Shown: positions 33,948-42,361 of the stretch, one piece after another
Layout: each line of letters opens with the position of its first letter
How positions within the stretch are numbered: the stretch's first letter is position 1
Assembly: GCA_963828715.1 (NCBI GenBank)
Contig: CAWHFX010000016.1
Coordinates: forward strand, 12,437-76,436
DNA from: JAQGMV01 sp963828715
Lineage (GTDB): Bacteria > Pseudomonadota > Gammaproteobacteria > Burkholderiales > SG8-41
Length of the DNA stretch: 64,000 nucleotides
Direction: 5' to 3'
Position numbers and translations under genes: made by a program
The notes under the pieces: model-generated
Seen by the model: only the letters and a program-made list of their open reading frames with translations
The model's database searches: none
Told to the model about the DNA's origin: nothing

Positions 33948-34865
33948 TTAACTCAAATACTCGAACAATCTCGGTTCGAACTTTCCACGGTGCTTCGCCA
34001 CCACCGGCTCAACCGCTTTCCTGAACGCCGCGTGCTCATCGCGCGTGAGGCGGATCAACTCGTTCTCTCGCGGGTCGATGCGCGTGAGGATGTCTTCATC
34101 TTCGGACGCGGCAAGGGTTCTCTGTAGCTGCGTCGCTTCATGAGCGGCGATGTCCACAGCGTCCCGGACGTCCGCGGGCCATGCGCGATACTGCTCGGCA
34201 TTACAGACGAAGGCGCTCACACCGAAGATGTGGCCGGTCAGCGTGATGTAGCGGTGATAGCGTTGTACGCCGAAGTGAAAGATGTTGGTCAGCGGGTTCT
34301 CCTGTGCGTCGAAGCGATCGGTCGCGATGTGGTCGACGAAGTCCTTGATGTCCGTACCGATCGGCTCGAATCCGATCGCGGCCAGTGCTTCCCCGATCAG
34401 GCCGCTGACCTGATGGCGAATACGAATGCCTTTGCAGTCGCCGGGCGTGCCTATGCGACGCACCTTGTTCGTCACGTGGCGAATGCCGTTGTCCCAGAAG
34501 CCGAGCACGCGGAATGGTGAGCGTTCGTGCAGCCGCTCACTGAACACTCGTCCGAGCTCGGTATCGAGCGCGCGGATGACGGTGGGCCGGTCCCGCACCA
34601 CGAACGGAAGCTCGAAGATCGCGAGTTGCGGTGCCCAGGACGTGAATCGCAGTGTCGAGATGTAGCAGGCGGACAGCTCGCCGCTCGCCACCATCACCGG
34701 CAATTCTCCCGAACTGCGGCCGAAGTCGTGTATGTCGCTCTTGAGCTCGAACGAAACGCGATCTCCGAGGCGTTGCCCGAGCACCTCACCGAAACGCGCC
34801 GCTGCCCGGGTGTTGATGGATGACGGTCCCTGATACCCGCCCAGGCTGATTCTGATCGGCTGCAT
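33948..34865 (-). CDS. TRAP-type substrate-binding protein lacking a visible signal peptide
   Basis: A 305-residue DctP/TAXI-like solute-binding protein, normally the periplasmic receptor of TRAP transporters. Landmarks are AARFGEVLGQRLGDRV, LPFVVRDRPTVIRAL, FWDNGIRHVTNKVR (with the substrate-binding Arg) and GTPGDCKGIRIRHQVSG. The first residues (MQPIRISLGGYQGPSS) are not a signal peptide, and the in-frame extension to 35036 passes through a repeat and is not hydrophobic. No DctQ or DctM membrane genes are nearby. It may be a cytoplasmic binding protein. It lies 11 bases before the methyltransferase at 33067. Confidence 0.75.
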   Translation of the reverse strand: MQPIRISLGGYQGPSSINTRAAARFGEVLGQRLGDRVSFELKSDIHDFGRSSGELPVMVASGELSACYISTLRFTSWAPQLAIFELPFVVRDRPTVIRALDTELGRVFSERLHERSPFRVLGFWDNGIRHVTNKVRRIGTPGDCKGIRIRHQVSGLIGEALAAIGFEPIGTDIKDFVDHIATDRFDAQENPLTNIFHFGVQRYHRYITLTGHIFGVSAFVCNAEQYRAWPADVRDAVDIAAHEATQLQRTLAASEDEDILTRIDPRENELIRLTRDEHAAFRKAVEPVVAKHRGKFEPRLFEYLS

Positions 34866-34947
34866 GACGTGCCTCGCAAATGAGGCGCGGACTATAGCAG
34901 TTCGTTCCGGCTCACCGCGGAGGCGTGAGATTGGGACGCCGCACCCC

Positions 34948-35020
34948 CGAGCCGAAGGCGAGTTCCTTCTCTTCCGTAGCGCGGCCAGGCCCGAGCCGAA
35001 GGCGAGCGCCGCCCCCTTCT
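34948..35020. repeat. Remote copy of the CGAGCCGAAGGCGAGCGC repeat family
   Basis: Two close copies of CGAGCCGAAGGCGAG lie within these bases, joined by TTCCTTCTCTTCCGTAGCGCGG, and are followed by CGCCGCCCCCTTC. A closely matching block of about 55 bases (TTCCGTAGGGCGGCGAGGCC to CGCCCCCTTC) occurs inside the tandem array at 7841-8084. It fills the region between the TRAP-type gene and the acyl-CoA dehydrogenase gene. Confidence 0.75.
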
Positions 35021-35121
35021 TGCGCTCCACGCTCAAGAAACGTACGATCGCAGGTTAGGCCCTCAGACATTCCCGCCAGCCGCGACAGCCGCACCCGGGC
35101 ATCCGATCACAGGAGGAAGCG

Positions 35122-36387
35122 TTGTTCAATCTGCAATTGAACGCGGAGCAACTCGAGTTCCGCGATACCGTCAAGGACTTCGTGCAGAACGAAGTCAAAC
35201 CGGCTGCCATTCACCCGGACCGGCTCCAGCCGTTCGACAAGCCGTTGCTCGCCGACCTCCTCGATCATGCGTCACGCATGGGCCTGCGGACGCTCTCGCT
35301 GTCCGAAGAGGCGGGCGGGGCGGGGGCTGATGCGCTCACGACCTGTATCGTTCTGGAAGAGCTCGCCGCCGGCGACGTCGATCTGGCTGCAGCCATCGCG
35401 TGCACGTCGGCGCTGGCACAGGCCGTCAGCGAAAAGATGAGCGCGGAGCAGCGCAAGCGTTTCCTGCCGGACCTGGCCGAAGACTCGCGCTATCACCTCG
35501 CGCTCGTCGCGCACGACTACAGTGTCGATCGCGCCTGGCAGTATCACCGGCCGGCAGAGGACGAGGCGGGCGTCGAGCCGACTGCCGTGAAACAAGGCAA
35601 CGGCGAATGGGTGATCGAGGGTCAAGCGGAAGGCGTCGCGAACGCACCGATCGCGAAGCTCCTGGTCGTTCAGGCGCGGACGGACTCGAAGAAAACAGGG
35701 CCGAACGGGCTTACGACATTTCTCGTGCCGCGCGACACTGTCGGTCTTTCCGTCGCCGACCGTATTCACGCGCTCGGTGAAGTGGGCGCCGAGGGCGCCG
35801 AGCGTGTGCGCTGGCATCACGGCACGCGCGCGTCGGTGACGTTCAGGAATTGCCGCGTCCCGGCCGATGCCGTCCTCGGTAAGGAAGGTGACGTCCCATT
35901 GGGGCAGGGGCCTTACGGTGCACGCGCCGCAGTGCAGACCGCCGCCGTCAATCTCGGCCTTGGACGCTGCGCTTACGAGACTGCGATCGACTATACGAAG
36001 ATGCGCGTGCAGGGCGGCCGGCAGATCGTCGAACATCAGGCGATCGGGCGGATTCTGGCGGACCTCACGATCAAGATCGAAACGGCACGCAACGCCATCT
36101 GGAAGGCAGCGTGGGTGCTGGACCATCCGGAAGCGATCGCCGATCGCAGCGTTGCGGATCTGCCGTGGCATACGATCGCGCGTGTTTACACCGCGGAGGC
36201 GATGCACGAGGTCGCGCTCGAGGCCGCCGAGTGCTTCGGTGCGATGGGCGTCATGCGCGACATGCCGCTGCAGAAATACGTGCACGACGCGATGGTGTTC
36301 CTGCACGCGGACGATCACGACAGCGCGACCAAGCTCGGGATTGCCGAAGCGGTTGCGGGTTTTGAACGTTCGCGTGCCGCCGCATAA
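35122..36387 (+). CDS. Acyl-CoA dehydrogenase (first of a pair)
   Basis: A 421-residue flavoprotein that introduces the 2,3 double bond into an acyl-CoA and passes electrons to ETF. It starts at a TTG at 35122 with an AGGAGG ribosome-binding site. Family parts are FNLQLNAEQLEFRDTVKDFV, LSLSEEAGGAGADALT, GEWVIEGQAEGVANAP, VTFRNCRVPADAVLG, CYAETAIDYTKMRVQGGRQIVEHQ (in part, TAIDYTKMRVQGGRQI) and AAECFGAMGVMRDMPLQKYVHDA. The usual FAD-binding serine and threonine segments are less clear than in related proteins. Which acyl chain it takes is not decided; branched or short chains are likely given the dehydrogenase operon at 42-44 kb. A repeat cluster separates it from a second copy. Confidence 0.85.
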   Translation: MFNLQLNAEQLEFRDTVKDFVQNEVKPAAIHPDRLQPFDKPLLADLLDHASRMGLRTLSLSEEAGGAGADALTTCIVLEELAAGDVDLAAAIACTSALAQAVSEKMSAEQRKRFLPDLAEDSRYHLALVAHDYSVDRAWQYHRPAEDEAGVEPTAVKQGNGEWVIEGQAEGVANAPIAKLLVVQARTDSKKTGPNGLTTFLVPRDTVGLSVADRIHALGEVGAEGAERVRWHHGTRASVTFRNCRVPADAVLGKEGDVPLGQGPYGARAAVQTAAVNLGLGRCAYETAIDYTKMRVQGGRQIVEHQAIGRILADLTIKIETARNAIWKAAWVLDHPEAIADRSVADLPWHTIARVYTAEAMHEVALEAAECFGAMGVMRDMPLQKYVHDAMVFLHADDHDSATKLGIAEAVAGFERSRAAA

Positions 36388-36393
36388 GATCTT

Positions 36394-36641
36394 ACGTAGC
36401 GCCGCGAGGCGCGTGAGGGGTGTAGTTGCGCCGCAGGCAACGCGGCCAGAGCCGCAACGCCGAAGGAGCGGAGTAGACATACGTAGCGCCGCGAGGCGCG
36501 TGAGGGGTGTAGTTGCGCCGCGGCAACGCGGCCAAAGCCGCACGCCGAAGGAGCGGTAGATTCGAGCGCCGGCGCGTGAGAGGTGTAGTTGCGCCCGCAG
36601 GCAACGCGGCCAAAGCCGCAACGCCGAAGGAGCGGAGTAGG
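36394..36641. repeat. Three-copy repeat cluster, inverted relative to the one at 24303
   Basis: Three units of about 80-87 bp begin near 36394, 36481 and 36562. They share AGCGCCGCGAGGCGCGTGAG, GGTGTAGTTGCGCC, CAGGCAACGCGGCC and CGCCGAAGGAGCGG. These are the reverse complements of the unit in the cluster at 24303-24550. The copies have small indels relative to each other. The cluster fills the gap between the two acyl-CoA dehydrogenase genes. Confidence 0.85.
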
Positions 36642-36659
36642 TTTTTCAGGAGTGGATTG

Positions 36660-37875
36660 ATGGATTTCTCTCTTAACGAAGAGCAGCGCCACTGGCAACA
36701 GGAGGCGCGCAAATTCGCGGACGACGTGTTGCGTCCGGAGTCGCTCGAAGCGCGACCAGATCGAAGGTGCTTTCGAGCCATGGGACTGGGACATCATCGA
36801 AAAAGGCTCGAAGCTGGGCTTTCGCACGATCGCGGTGCCGAAGGAATGGGGCGGGCCGGGCGCCGACTTCGTAACGCAGGCGATCGTAATGGCGGAGCTG
36901 GCAAAGGGCGACAGCGCGATGTCGAAGGCGTTCAGCCAGAACTGGAAATGGAGTCACCTGATCGCCGGTTCGTGCACGCGCGAGCAGAAGGAGCGCTTCC
37001 TCAAACCGTTTCTCGCCGACCATCGTTACGTCATGGGCCGCGGCATCACGGAGCCGAATGCGGGATCGGACAACCGCCTGCCGCCGGAAGATGCACCCAA
37101 GGCCGGCTTCCGGCTGCGCGCCGAGCGCGATGGCGACGAATGGGTTCTCAACGGTGAGAAATGCTTCATCGCCAACGGCAGCGTCGGTTCGTTGTTCTTC
37201 GTCGATGCGCGTACCAACCCCGAGGTGAACGTGAAGCAGGGCGGCACGCTCTTCATGGTGCCGAAAGGAACGCCCGGTTTCCGCATCGGCAAGGTGTTCA
37301 ACAAACGCGGCTGGCGCTTCTATCAGAACGCGGAGCTCATTTTCGAAAACGCGCGCATCCCGCACGCGAACGTGGTCGGAGAGGTGAACGGCGGCAGCAA
37401 GGCGAGCGCGGGCGACACGACCGGCGGCGACATCTTCGGCGACCTCGAGCTTGCCGCGAACGCGCTCGGCGTATGCGACGAGGCGGTGGACCTGTCGATG
37501 AAGTACGCGCGCACGCACAAACGGGCCGGGCGGAAAGTCATCGATCACCAGCTGGTTCAGCTGAAGCTCAACGAAATGCATGCGCTGACGGAAGCGCTGC
37601 GCTCGTACGTGATGCGCGTCGCGTGGGAACGCGATGGCGGAGGGCCCGTCAGCGCGCATGCCGGGCTCGTCATGAATCTCTCGACCGACATCATCCAGCG
37701 TGTGACGCGCCTCAACATGGAAGTACACGGCGCGGACGGCTGCATGATGTATGCGCGGGTGGACAAGCTGCAGCGCGATGCAATGGTGTGGACCCATCTT
37801 GCAGGCGATACGGTGCAGCGGTTGCGTGTCGTCAAACGTCTTGGAAGCGGCGGTGGCAGCGCGGGGGCACACTAG
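36660..37875 (+). CDS. Acyl-CoA dehydrogenase (second of a pair), with a one-base frameshift
   Basis: About 404 residues if repaired. The ATG at 36660 begins MDFSLNEEQRHWQQEARKFA, typical of the family. Between 36745 and 36752 (in TCGAAGCGCGACC) the frame shifts: the other frame continues RDQIEGAFEPWDWDIIEKG and GFRTIAVPKEWGGPG, which then runs to 37875 with GRGITEPNAGSDNR, GEKCFIANGSVG, ENARIPHANVVGE and a C-terminal EVHGADGCMMYARVDK part. An indel in sequencing or a recent mutation is possible. The start follows the repeat cluster by 19 bases with CAGGAG as ribosome-binding site. Probably works on a related acyl-CoA to the first copy. Confidence 0.85.
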
Positions 37876-37926
37876 CACCGCTGCCCTTAGCAACCCGCCG
37901 GTCGGCGCTCGGCCGTTGGTTAATAT

Positions 37927-38018
37927 CCGTTCGCCCTGAGGAAGCCGACAAGAGCTGTCGCGAAGGGCGAATGCAGTTGCTCGTGCTTCGAGACGCTCGT
38001 GCTCCTCAGCGCGAACGG
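37927..38018. repeat. 92-bp repeat with CCGTTCGC-type inverted ends
   Basis: Begins CCGTTCGCCCTGAG and ends CTCAGCGCGAACGG; the ends are inverted copies at 13 of 14 positions. The interior (CTGTCGCGAAGGGCGAAT, GTGCTTCGAGACGCTCGTGC) is typical of a well-known bacterial intergenic repeat. It lies between the second acyl-CoA dehydrogenase and the persulfide dioxygenase gene, ending 38 bases before the latter's start. No coding content. Confidence 0.75.
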
Positions 38019-38056
38019 CGCCGGTGCAGCGAACTTGAACAAAGCGGGGGGACGTG

Positions 38057-39094
38057 ATGCTTTTCCGGGAGCTCAACCGTGGTAAGTGCAAGACGTACCT
38101 CGTGGCGTGCGAGCGCACGCGGCGCGCAGCGCTGATCGATCCGGTCAAGGACGGCATCGAGCGCTACATCGCGGTGCTCGCGTACGAGGGCCTCAAGCTC
38201 GACTCGATCATCGACACGCATACGCATGCCGATCATCCGACGGGCGCGTTCCTGCTCAAGGATCTCACGGAAGCGCGCCTGATCATGCACCGACGCGCGC
38301 CGGTCCCGGTCGCGACCGAGCACGTAGAAGACGGCGATACCATCCACGTCGGCGATATCGCGCTCGAAGTGCTCTACACCCCCGGTCACACGCCCGATAG
38401 CATCAGCCTGTACACGGGGGACCGCGTGTTCACCGGAGACGTGCTGCTGATCGGGGGCACAGGCCGCGCCGATTTCGCCGGCGGCGATGCAGGCAAGCAA
38501 TACGACGGAATCACACGGAAGCTTTTCGAGCTTCCCGATGCGACCATCGTCTACCCGGCACATGACTACCGCGGCAACACGAGCTCGACGATCGGTCACG
38601 AGAAGCGGCATAACCCGCGCATCGCCGGCCGCACGCGTGACGATTACGTCGCGCTCATGCGCAGCCTCGATTTCCCGCTGCCGGACAAGATTCAGGAAGT
38701 GCTGCAGCCCAATCAGAGCGCGATCGACGACGACAAGGCGCGTTTCCCCAATCTCACTCAGCTCAACCACGTCCGGCAACTCTCGGCCGACGAAGTGAGC
38801 GCGCGGCTCGCTTCGATTGCTCCGCCGTTCATTCTCGACGTGCGGGAGCCGCCGGAGTACTCGGGGGAGCTGGGGCACGTTGGCGGCAGCGCGCTCATCC
38901 CGCTGAAAGAGCTCGCGGACCGAGCGGGCGAGCTGCAGGCGCAGAAGGGGCGCCCGATCGTGGTCGTGTGCCGCTCAGGGGTGCGGAGCACGACTGCTGC
39001 CGCCATTCTCGAAGGCCTGGGCTTCGACGAGGTTTACAACATGCAGGGCGGGATGGTGGATTGGAACGATAGAAGACTACCGGTAGAGAGATAG
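38057..39094 (+). CDS. Persulfide dioxygenase fused to a rhodanese domain
   Basis: A 345-residue fusion. The N-terminal metallo-beta-lactamase domain (residues about 1-235) has the iron-binding set THTHADH (51-57), TPGHTPDS, TGDVLLIGGTGR and PAHDY, as in ETHE1-type persulfide dioxygenases that oxidise glutathione persulfide to sulfite. The C-terminal rhodanese domain (about 250-345) has FILDVREPPEYSGELGH and the active loop CRSGVRS with its catalytic Cys. Joining the two lets sulfur be moved between persulfide, thiosulfate and sulfite in one protein. ATG 38057 preferred; a GTG at 38054 is just upstream. Confidence 0.92.
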   Translation: MLFRELNRGKCKTYLVACERTRRAALIDPVKDGIERYIAVLAYEGLKLDSIIDTHTHADHPTGAFLLKDLTEARLIMHRRAPVPVATEHVEDGDTIHVGDIALEVLYTPGHTPDSISLYTGDRVFTGDVLLIGGTGRADFAGGDAGKQYDGITRKLFELPDATIVYPAHDYRGNTSSTIGHEKRHNPRIAGRTRDDYVALMRSLDFPLPDKIQEVLQPNQSAIDDDKARFPNLTQLNHVRQLSADEVSARLASIAPPFILDVREPPEYSGELGHVGGSALIPLKELADRAGELQAQKGRPIVVVCRSGVRSTTAAAILEGLGFDEVYNMQGGMVDWNDRRLPVER

Positions 39095-39255
39095 ACACGC
39101 TTCGGTGAGCGGGGGCCGCGGAGCGGCGGGGTCCCCGCGAACGTGACACTCTGGCCTCGATTAGCACTCTCGTCCGAGTGTGCGAGGGCGGGGGCGGCGC
39201 AAAGCGGCGGCCGCTGGGACAGCGTGTCCGCCGCGAAGTAACATTCCGACGCCCG
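39095..39255. repeat. Degenerate repeat region continuing into the neighbouring gene
   Basis: Repeated pieces of the form CTCTCGTCCGAGTGTGCGAG occur at about 39165, 39261 and 39287, with small changes. GC-rich palindromic pieces (CGGAGCGGCGGGG, GGCGGCCGCTGGGAC) fill the rest. The repeats extend past 39256 into the 3' end of the methyltransferase gene on the other strand. No gene was found in the gap. Confidence 0.6.
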
Positions 39256-40152
39256 TCAGAGCTCACGTCCGAGCGTGCGAGACTCGGAACTCTCGTCGAG
39301 CGTGCGAAGCCTCGTGCCCTGGAGACCGGAGGGCGTCGCGACAGCGGGTTCGCTGCGAAGCGGCCGCGGTGTGATCCAGCACAGAACCCGGATCGGATAC
39401 TTTCTCGTCGCGGGTGAGCCGGCCAGGAATTCAATTCCGGCTCCGTAGGCCTGGCAGTAGTGGTAAACGGCTCTCGATTCCTCGCCGCTGAATTCGTCGA
39501 AGATGGCGAGGTACTTCTTCCCCAGGCCATTCACGCTCGTGAGCGCGAAGAGCGTAGAAGAATATACGTCCGCATCGAAATGGACCAACAGGTCATTCGA
39601 CTTTGATTCGGCTACGAGACGTTCAGCCGCCGCCCACGTGTCCTGAAACCAGCCTTTGATGAAGTGAATGCGCTGGTCGTCTACTTCCGGAATATTTCCG
39701 TTCTCGTCGAAAGCACCTTTGCCGTGATGCCCCAGCCACTCTTCGGGCAGGCCTTCGAAACTGTCGAGACCTATGAACCGGCTGTACTCGCTCTGGTTTC
39801 TCTCGGCGAAGTACTTGATCGACTCACCTCTCCATACGCCGAATTCGACATAGGTCATCGGCTTCTGCCGAAGGCCGAAACCTTCGATCGCGTGGTCCCA
39901 GAGCAGACGCCTGTTATCGAACTTGGGCATCGTCAGTGCGGCGGGAAATGCGCGTTTGACGATCGAGAAATCGGCGCCTCTGTGAAGGTACTTGAACGGA
40001 ATGAGCGCTGAAACGTCCTTGATGGCATCGTTCAAGAACTCCGTAACTTTGGTGCCTCGACTGACCATTGAATCGCAATCCAGTGCTGTGTATTGATTAG
40101 AACTTGTCGCATTTACGTTTTCGCGCAGCGACAGTTGATTTGTCCGCAGCAC
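39256..40152 (-). CDS. TylF/MycF-like sugar or macrocin O-methyltransferase family protein
   Basis: A 298-residue SAM-dependent methyltransferase of the TylF/CmcI type. SAM-binding parts are MTYVEFGVWRGESIKYFAER, FIGLDSFEGLPEEWLG, with metal-binding acidic residues in VHFDADVYSST and IFDEFSGEES. Its codon use and base composition are more AT-rich than its neighbours, a sign of transfer. The last 45 or so residues (from about ITPRPLRSEP) are encoded by the repeat DNA that also fills the gap downstream, so the original C-terminus may have been replaced. A later start at 40068 (MVSRGTKV) is possible. Its target is unknown; the next gene on its strand is not related. Confidence 0.7.
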   Translation of the reverse strand: MLRTNQLSLRENVNATSSNQYTALDCDSMVSRGTKVTEFLNDAIKDVSALIPFKYLHRGADFSIVKRAFPAALTMPKFDNRRLLWDHAIEGFGLRQKPMTYVEFGVWRGESIKYFAERNQSEYSRFIGLDSFEGLPEEWLGHHGKGAFDENGNIPEVDDQRIHFIKGWFQDTWAAAERLVAESKSNDLLVHFDADVYSSTLFALTSVNGLGKKYLAIFDEFSGEESRAVYHYCQAYGAGIEFLAGSPATRKYPIRVLCWITPRPLRSEPAVATPSGLQGTRLRTLDESSESRTLGREL

Positions 40153-40233
40153 GACGCAGGAGCGTTCGATGCCCGGGCATTGCCGACCTGAAAGCCGGCA
40201 ACGATATCGGCCGCCCTGATCGCGGACGTCCTG

Positions 40234-41208
40234 CTAATTCTCTGCTTTGATCCCCGCGGCCTTGATCACCTTGCCCCAACGCGCCACTTCCTCTTTGATG
40301 TATGACGCGAATGCCTGCGGGCTCGAGCCCACGGGCTCTGCACCCAGCGACACGAGCCGTTCCTTCGCTTCGGGCATATTGAGCACCTGAACGAAGCTCT
40401 TGTTGAGACTCGCGATCACCATCGTCTGTGTGCCTTTCGGCGCAAGCACGCCGAACCACGATGTCACTTCGTACCCGGGCAGTCCGGCTTCGCTCGCCGT
40501 CGGAAGCTGCGGCGCCGCGACTGAACGCTTCGGTCCCGTCACCGCCAGCGCTCTCAGCTTGCCCGACTGGATGTCGCCCTGCGCGGCGGCGAGATTCGCG
40601 AACATCATGTCCACCTGACCGCCGACGAGTTCCGCGATGGCCGGTCCGCTTCCCTTGTACGGAACGTGAACGATGTCGACACCGGCGACGATCCGGAACA
40701 GCTCACCGGCCAAATGCGTAGCATTGCCTGTGCCCGCGGATGCGTAGTTGAGCCTGCCCGGATTCGACTTGAGGTACGCGATCAGCTCTTTCAGTGACTT
40801 CACTGGAATGCGCGGATTGACGACGATCACGTACGCACCGGACGTGAGCAGGCTGATCGGCGCGAAGTCGCGCGCGAGATCGTACAGCGGCCTCGTGGTG
40901 AGGCTCGGGTGAATCACGTGCGCCGGCGTTCCGAGGAACAGCGTGTATCCGTCGGGCGCCGCCTGTGCGGCGATCTGAGCGCCGAGATTGCCGCCGGCGC
41001 CTGCGCGGTTATCGATCACGATTTGCTGACCGAGCACGTCGGGCAGCTTCTGCGCGACGATGCGTGCGACGATGTCCGCAGCGCTTCCGGGCGAGGAGGC
41101 CACCAGAATGCGAATCGGGCGCGCCGGGTACGGTTGCGCCCCTGCCGTGCATGCCCACGTTACGCAGGCGAGCAGACTTAGCAGCCCTGGTATTCCGATG
41201 TTTTTCAT
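40234..41208 (-). CDS. Bug/TctC-family periplasmic substrate-binding protein
   Basis: A 324-residue periplasmic receptor for tripartite tricarboxylate transporters or related sensing, the Bug family greatly expanded in Burkholderiales. A signal peptide covers residues 1 to about 24 (MKNIGIPGLLSLLACVTWACTAGAQ). The mature part has PARPIRILVASSPGSAADI, GNLGAQIAAQAAPDGYTLFLG, SAGTGNATHLAGELF and VPYKGSGPAIAEL, with the usual binding segments. Substrate unknown. It ends a minus-strand run from prpC and could be co-transcribed with the E2 gene (44-base gap). Confidence 0.9.
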   Translation of the reverse strand: MKNIGIPGLLSLLACVTWACTAGAQPYPARPIRILVASSPGSAADIVARIVAQKLPDVLGQQIVIDNRAGAGGNLGAQIAAQAAPDGYTLFLGTPAHVIHPSLTTRPLYDLARDFAPISLLTSGAYVIVVNPRIPVKSLKELIAYLKSNPGRLNYASAGTGNATHLAGELFRIVAGVDIVHVPYKGSGPAIAELVGGQVDMMFANLAAAQGDIQSGKLRALAVTGPKRSVAAPQLPTASEAGLPGYEVTSWFGVLAPKGTQTMVIASLNKSFVQVLNMPEAKERLVSLGAEPVGSSPQAFASYIKEEVARWGKVIKAAGIKAEN

Positions 41209-41251
41209 GATCGCTGGATTGCGCCCGTCGGTCAGCACACCGTGTCGTGAT

Positions 41252-42361
41252 CTACCTTTCCAGTTCGAGGTCCTGCATCATCGCCGCCAGAAATCGCCCG
41301 GCTTCGCCACCCGATACGGCGCGATGATCGAATGTGAGCGAGAGTGGGATGATCCTGTGCACCGCCGGGGCGCCGTTCACGGCGACCACCTCGTCGCGAA
41401 TACGGCCGGCGCCGACGATCGCGACGGTCGGCGGTACGACGACGGGCGACGCATAGCGTCCCACGATCGTGCCGTAGTTCGAGAGCGTGATGGTGTGGCC
41501 GCGCAACTCTTCCGGCGGCACCTTGCGTGCACGCGCGTCCCGCACCAGATTCTCGAGTGCGGCAGCGATGTCTTCCATGCTGCGCTCGCCGACATCGCGC
41601 AGCACCGGCACGAGCAGGCCATCGGGCGTGTCGACGGCAATGCCGAGATCCACTTTCTTCACGACCCAGCGTCCGATGCGCTGGCTGTCGTACCACGCGT
41701 TGAGTGACGGTTCGGCTCTGCACCCGGCGACGATCGCACGGATGAGACGCAGCATCACGTTCGCGGCGGGTTCCCAGGCATGGATGTGGGCATCGTCCAT
41801 GATCGTCGCGGATGCCACTTCGGCGTTCGCCAGAATCATGTTCTGGGCCATTGCGCGTCGCACGCCGCGCAGAAGCTCGATCGGACCCTGCTCCTCGAGC
41901 ACGCGCGCGGCACGCTGGACATCGCCGGGCGTGATCATCCCGTCGGTGCCGGTGGGCGTGACCATCGCGAGATCGACGTTCAGCTTGCGCGCGAGGACAC
42001 GCACGGCGGGCGTTGCTTTGATGCCGGCCGCCGTTGGAGCCGGTGCGGCGCCCATTGCCGCTTCGCGCACGATTTTCTGACCGGCCTGGACGTGGCCGAC
42101 CACCGTGCCGGCGCTCGCATCCTCTCCTTCACCTTCGAAACCGACGAGCGGAGCGCCGATGTGCGCGATGTCGCCCGGATTGCCGAAGAGGCGTGCGACT
42201 TTGCCCTCGTAGGGCGCCGGTATGTCGACGATGGCCTTCGCCGTCTCGACCGAGACCATCGGCTGATCCGTCTTGACGGCATCGCCGGTCTTCACGTGCC
42301 ACTGCACGATCTCGGCTTCCTGCAGCCCTTCGCCGAGATCCGGGAGCTTGAAGATTTTCAT
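41252..42361 (-). CDS. Dihydrolipoamide acyltransferase E2 of a branched-chain-type 2-oxoacid dehydrogenase
   Basis: A 369-residue core protein. One N-terminal lipoyl domain has the lysine in VETAKAIVDI (residue 42 region), an E3/E1-binding domain (ATPAVRVLARKLNVDL and GTDGMITPGDVQ), and a catalytic domain ending with TLSNYGTIVG and LTFDHRAVSGG, where His and Asp are catalytic. The variant lipoyl motif ETAKA (rather than ETDKA) is seen in branched-chain-type E2. The ATG follows the E1-beta stop with no gap (TAGATG). It transfers the acyl group to CoA after E1. Confidence 0.9.
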   Translation of the reverse strand: MKIFKLPDLGEGLQEAEIVQWHVKTGDAVKTDQPMVSVETAKAIVDIPAPYEGKVARLFGNPGDIAHIGAPLVGFEGEGEDASAGTVVGHVQAGQKIVREAAMGAAPAPTAAGIKATPAVRVLARKLNVDLAMVTPTGTDGMITPGDVQRAARVLEEQGPIELLRGVRRAMAQNMILANAEVASATIMDDAHIHAWEPAANVMLRLIRAIVAGCRAEPSLNAWYDSQRIGRWVVKKVDLGIAVDTPDGLLVPVLRDVGERSMEDIAAALENLVRDARARKVPPEELRGHTITLSNYGTIVGRYASPVVVPPTVAIVGAGRIRDEVVAVNGAPAVHRIIPLSLTFDHRAVSGGEAGRFLAAMMQDLELER

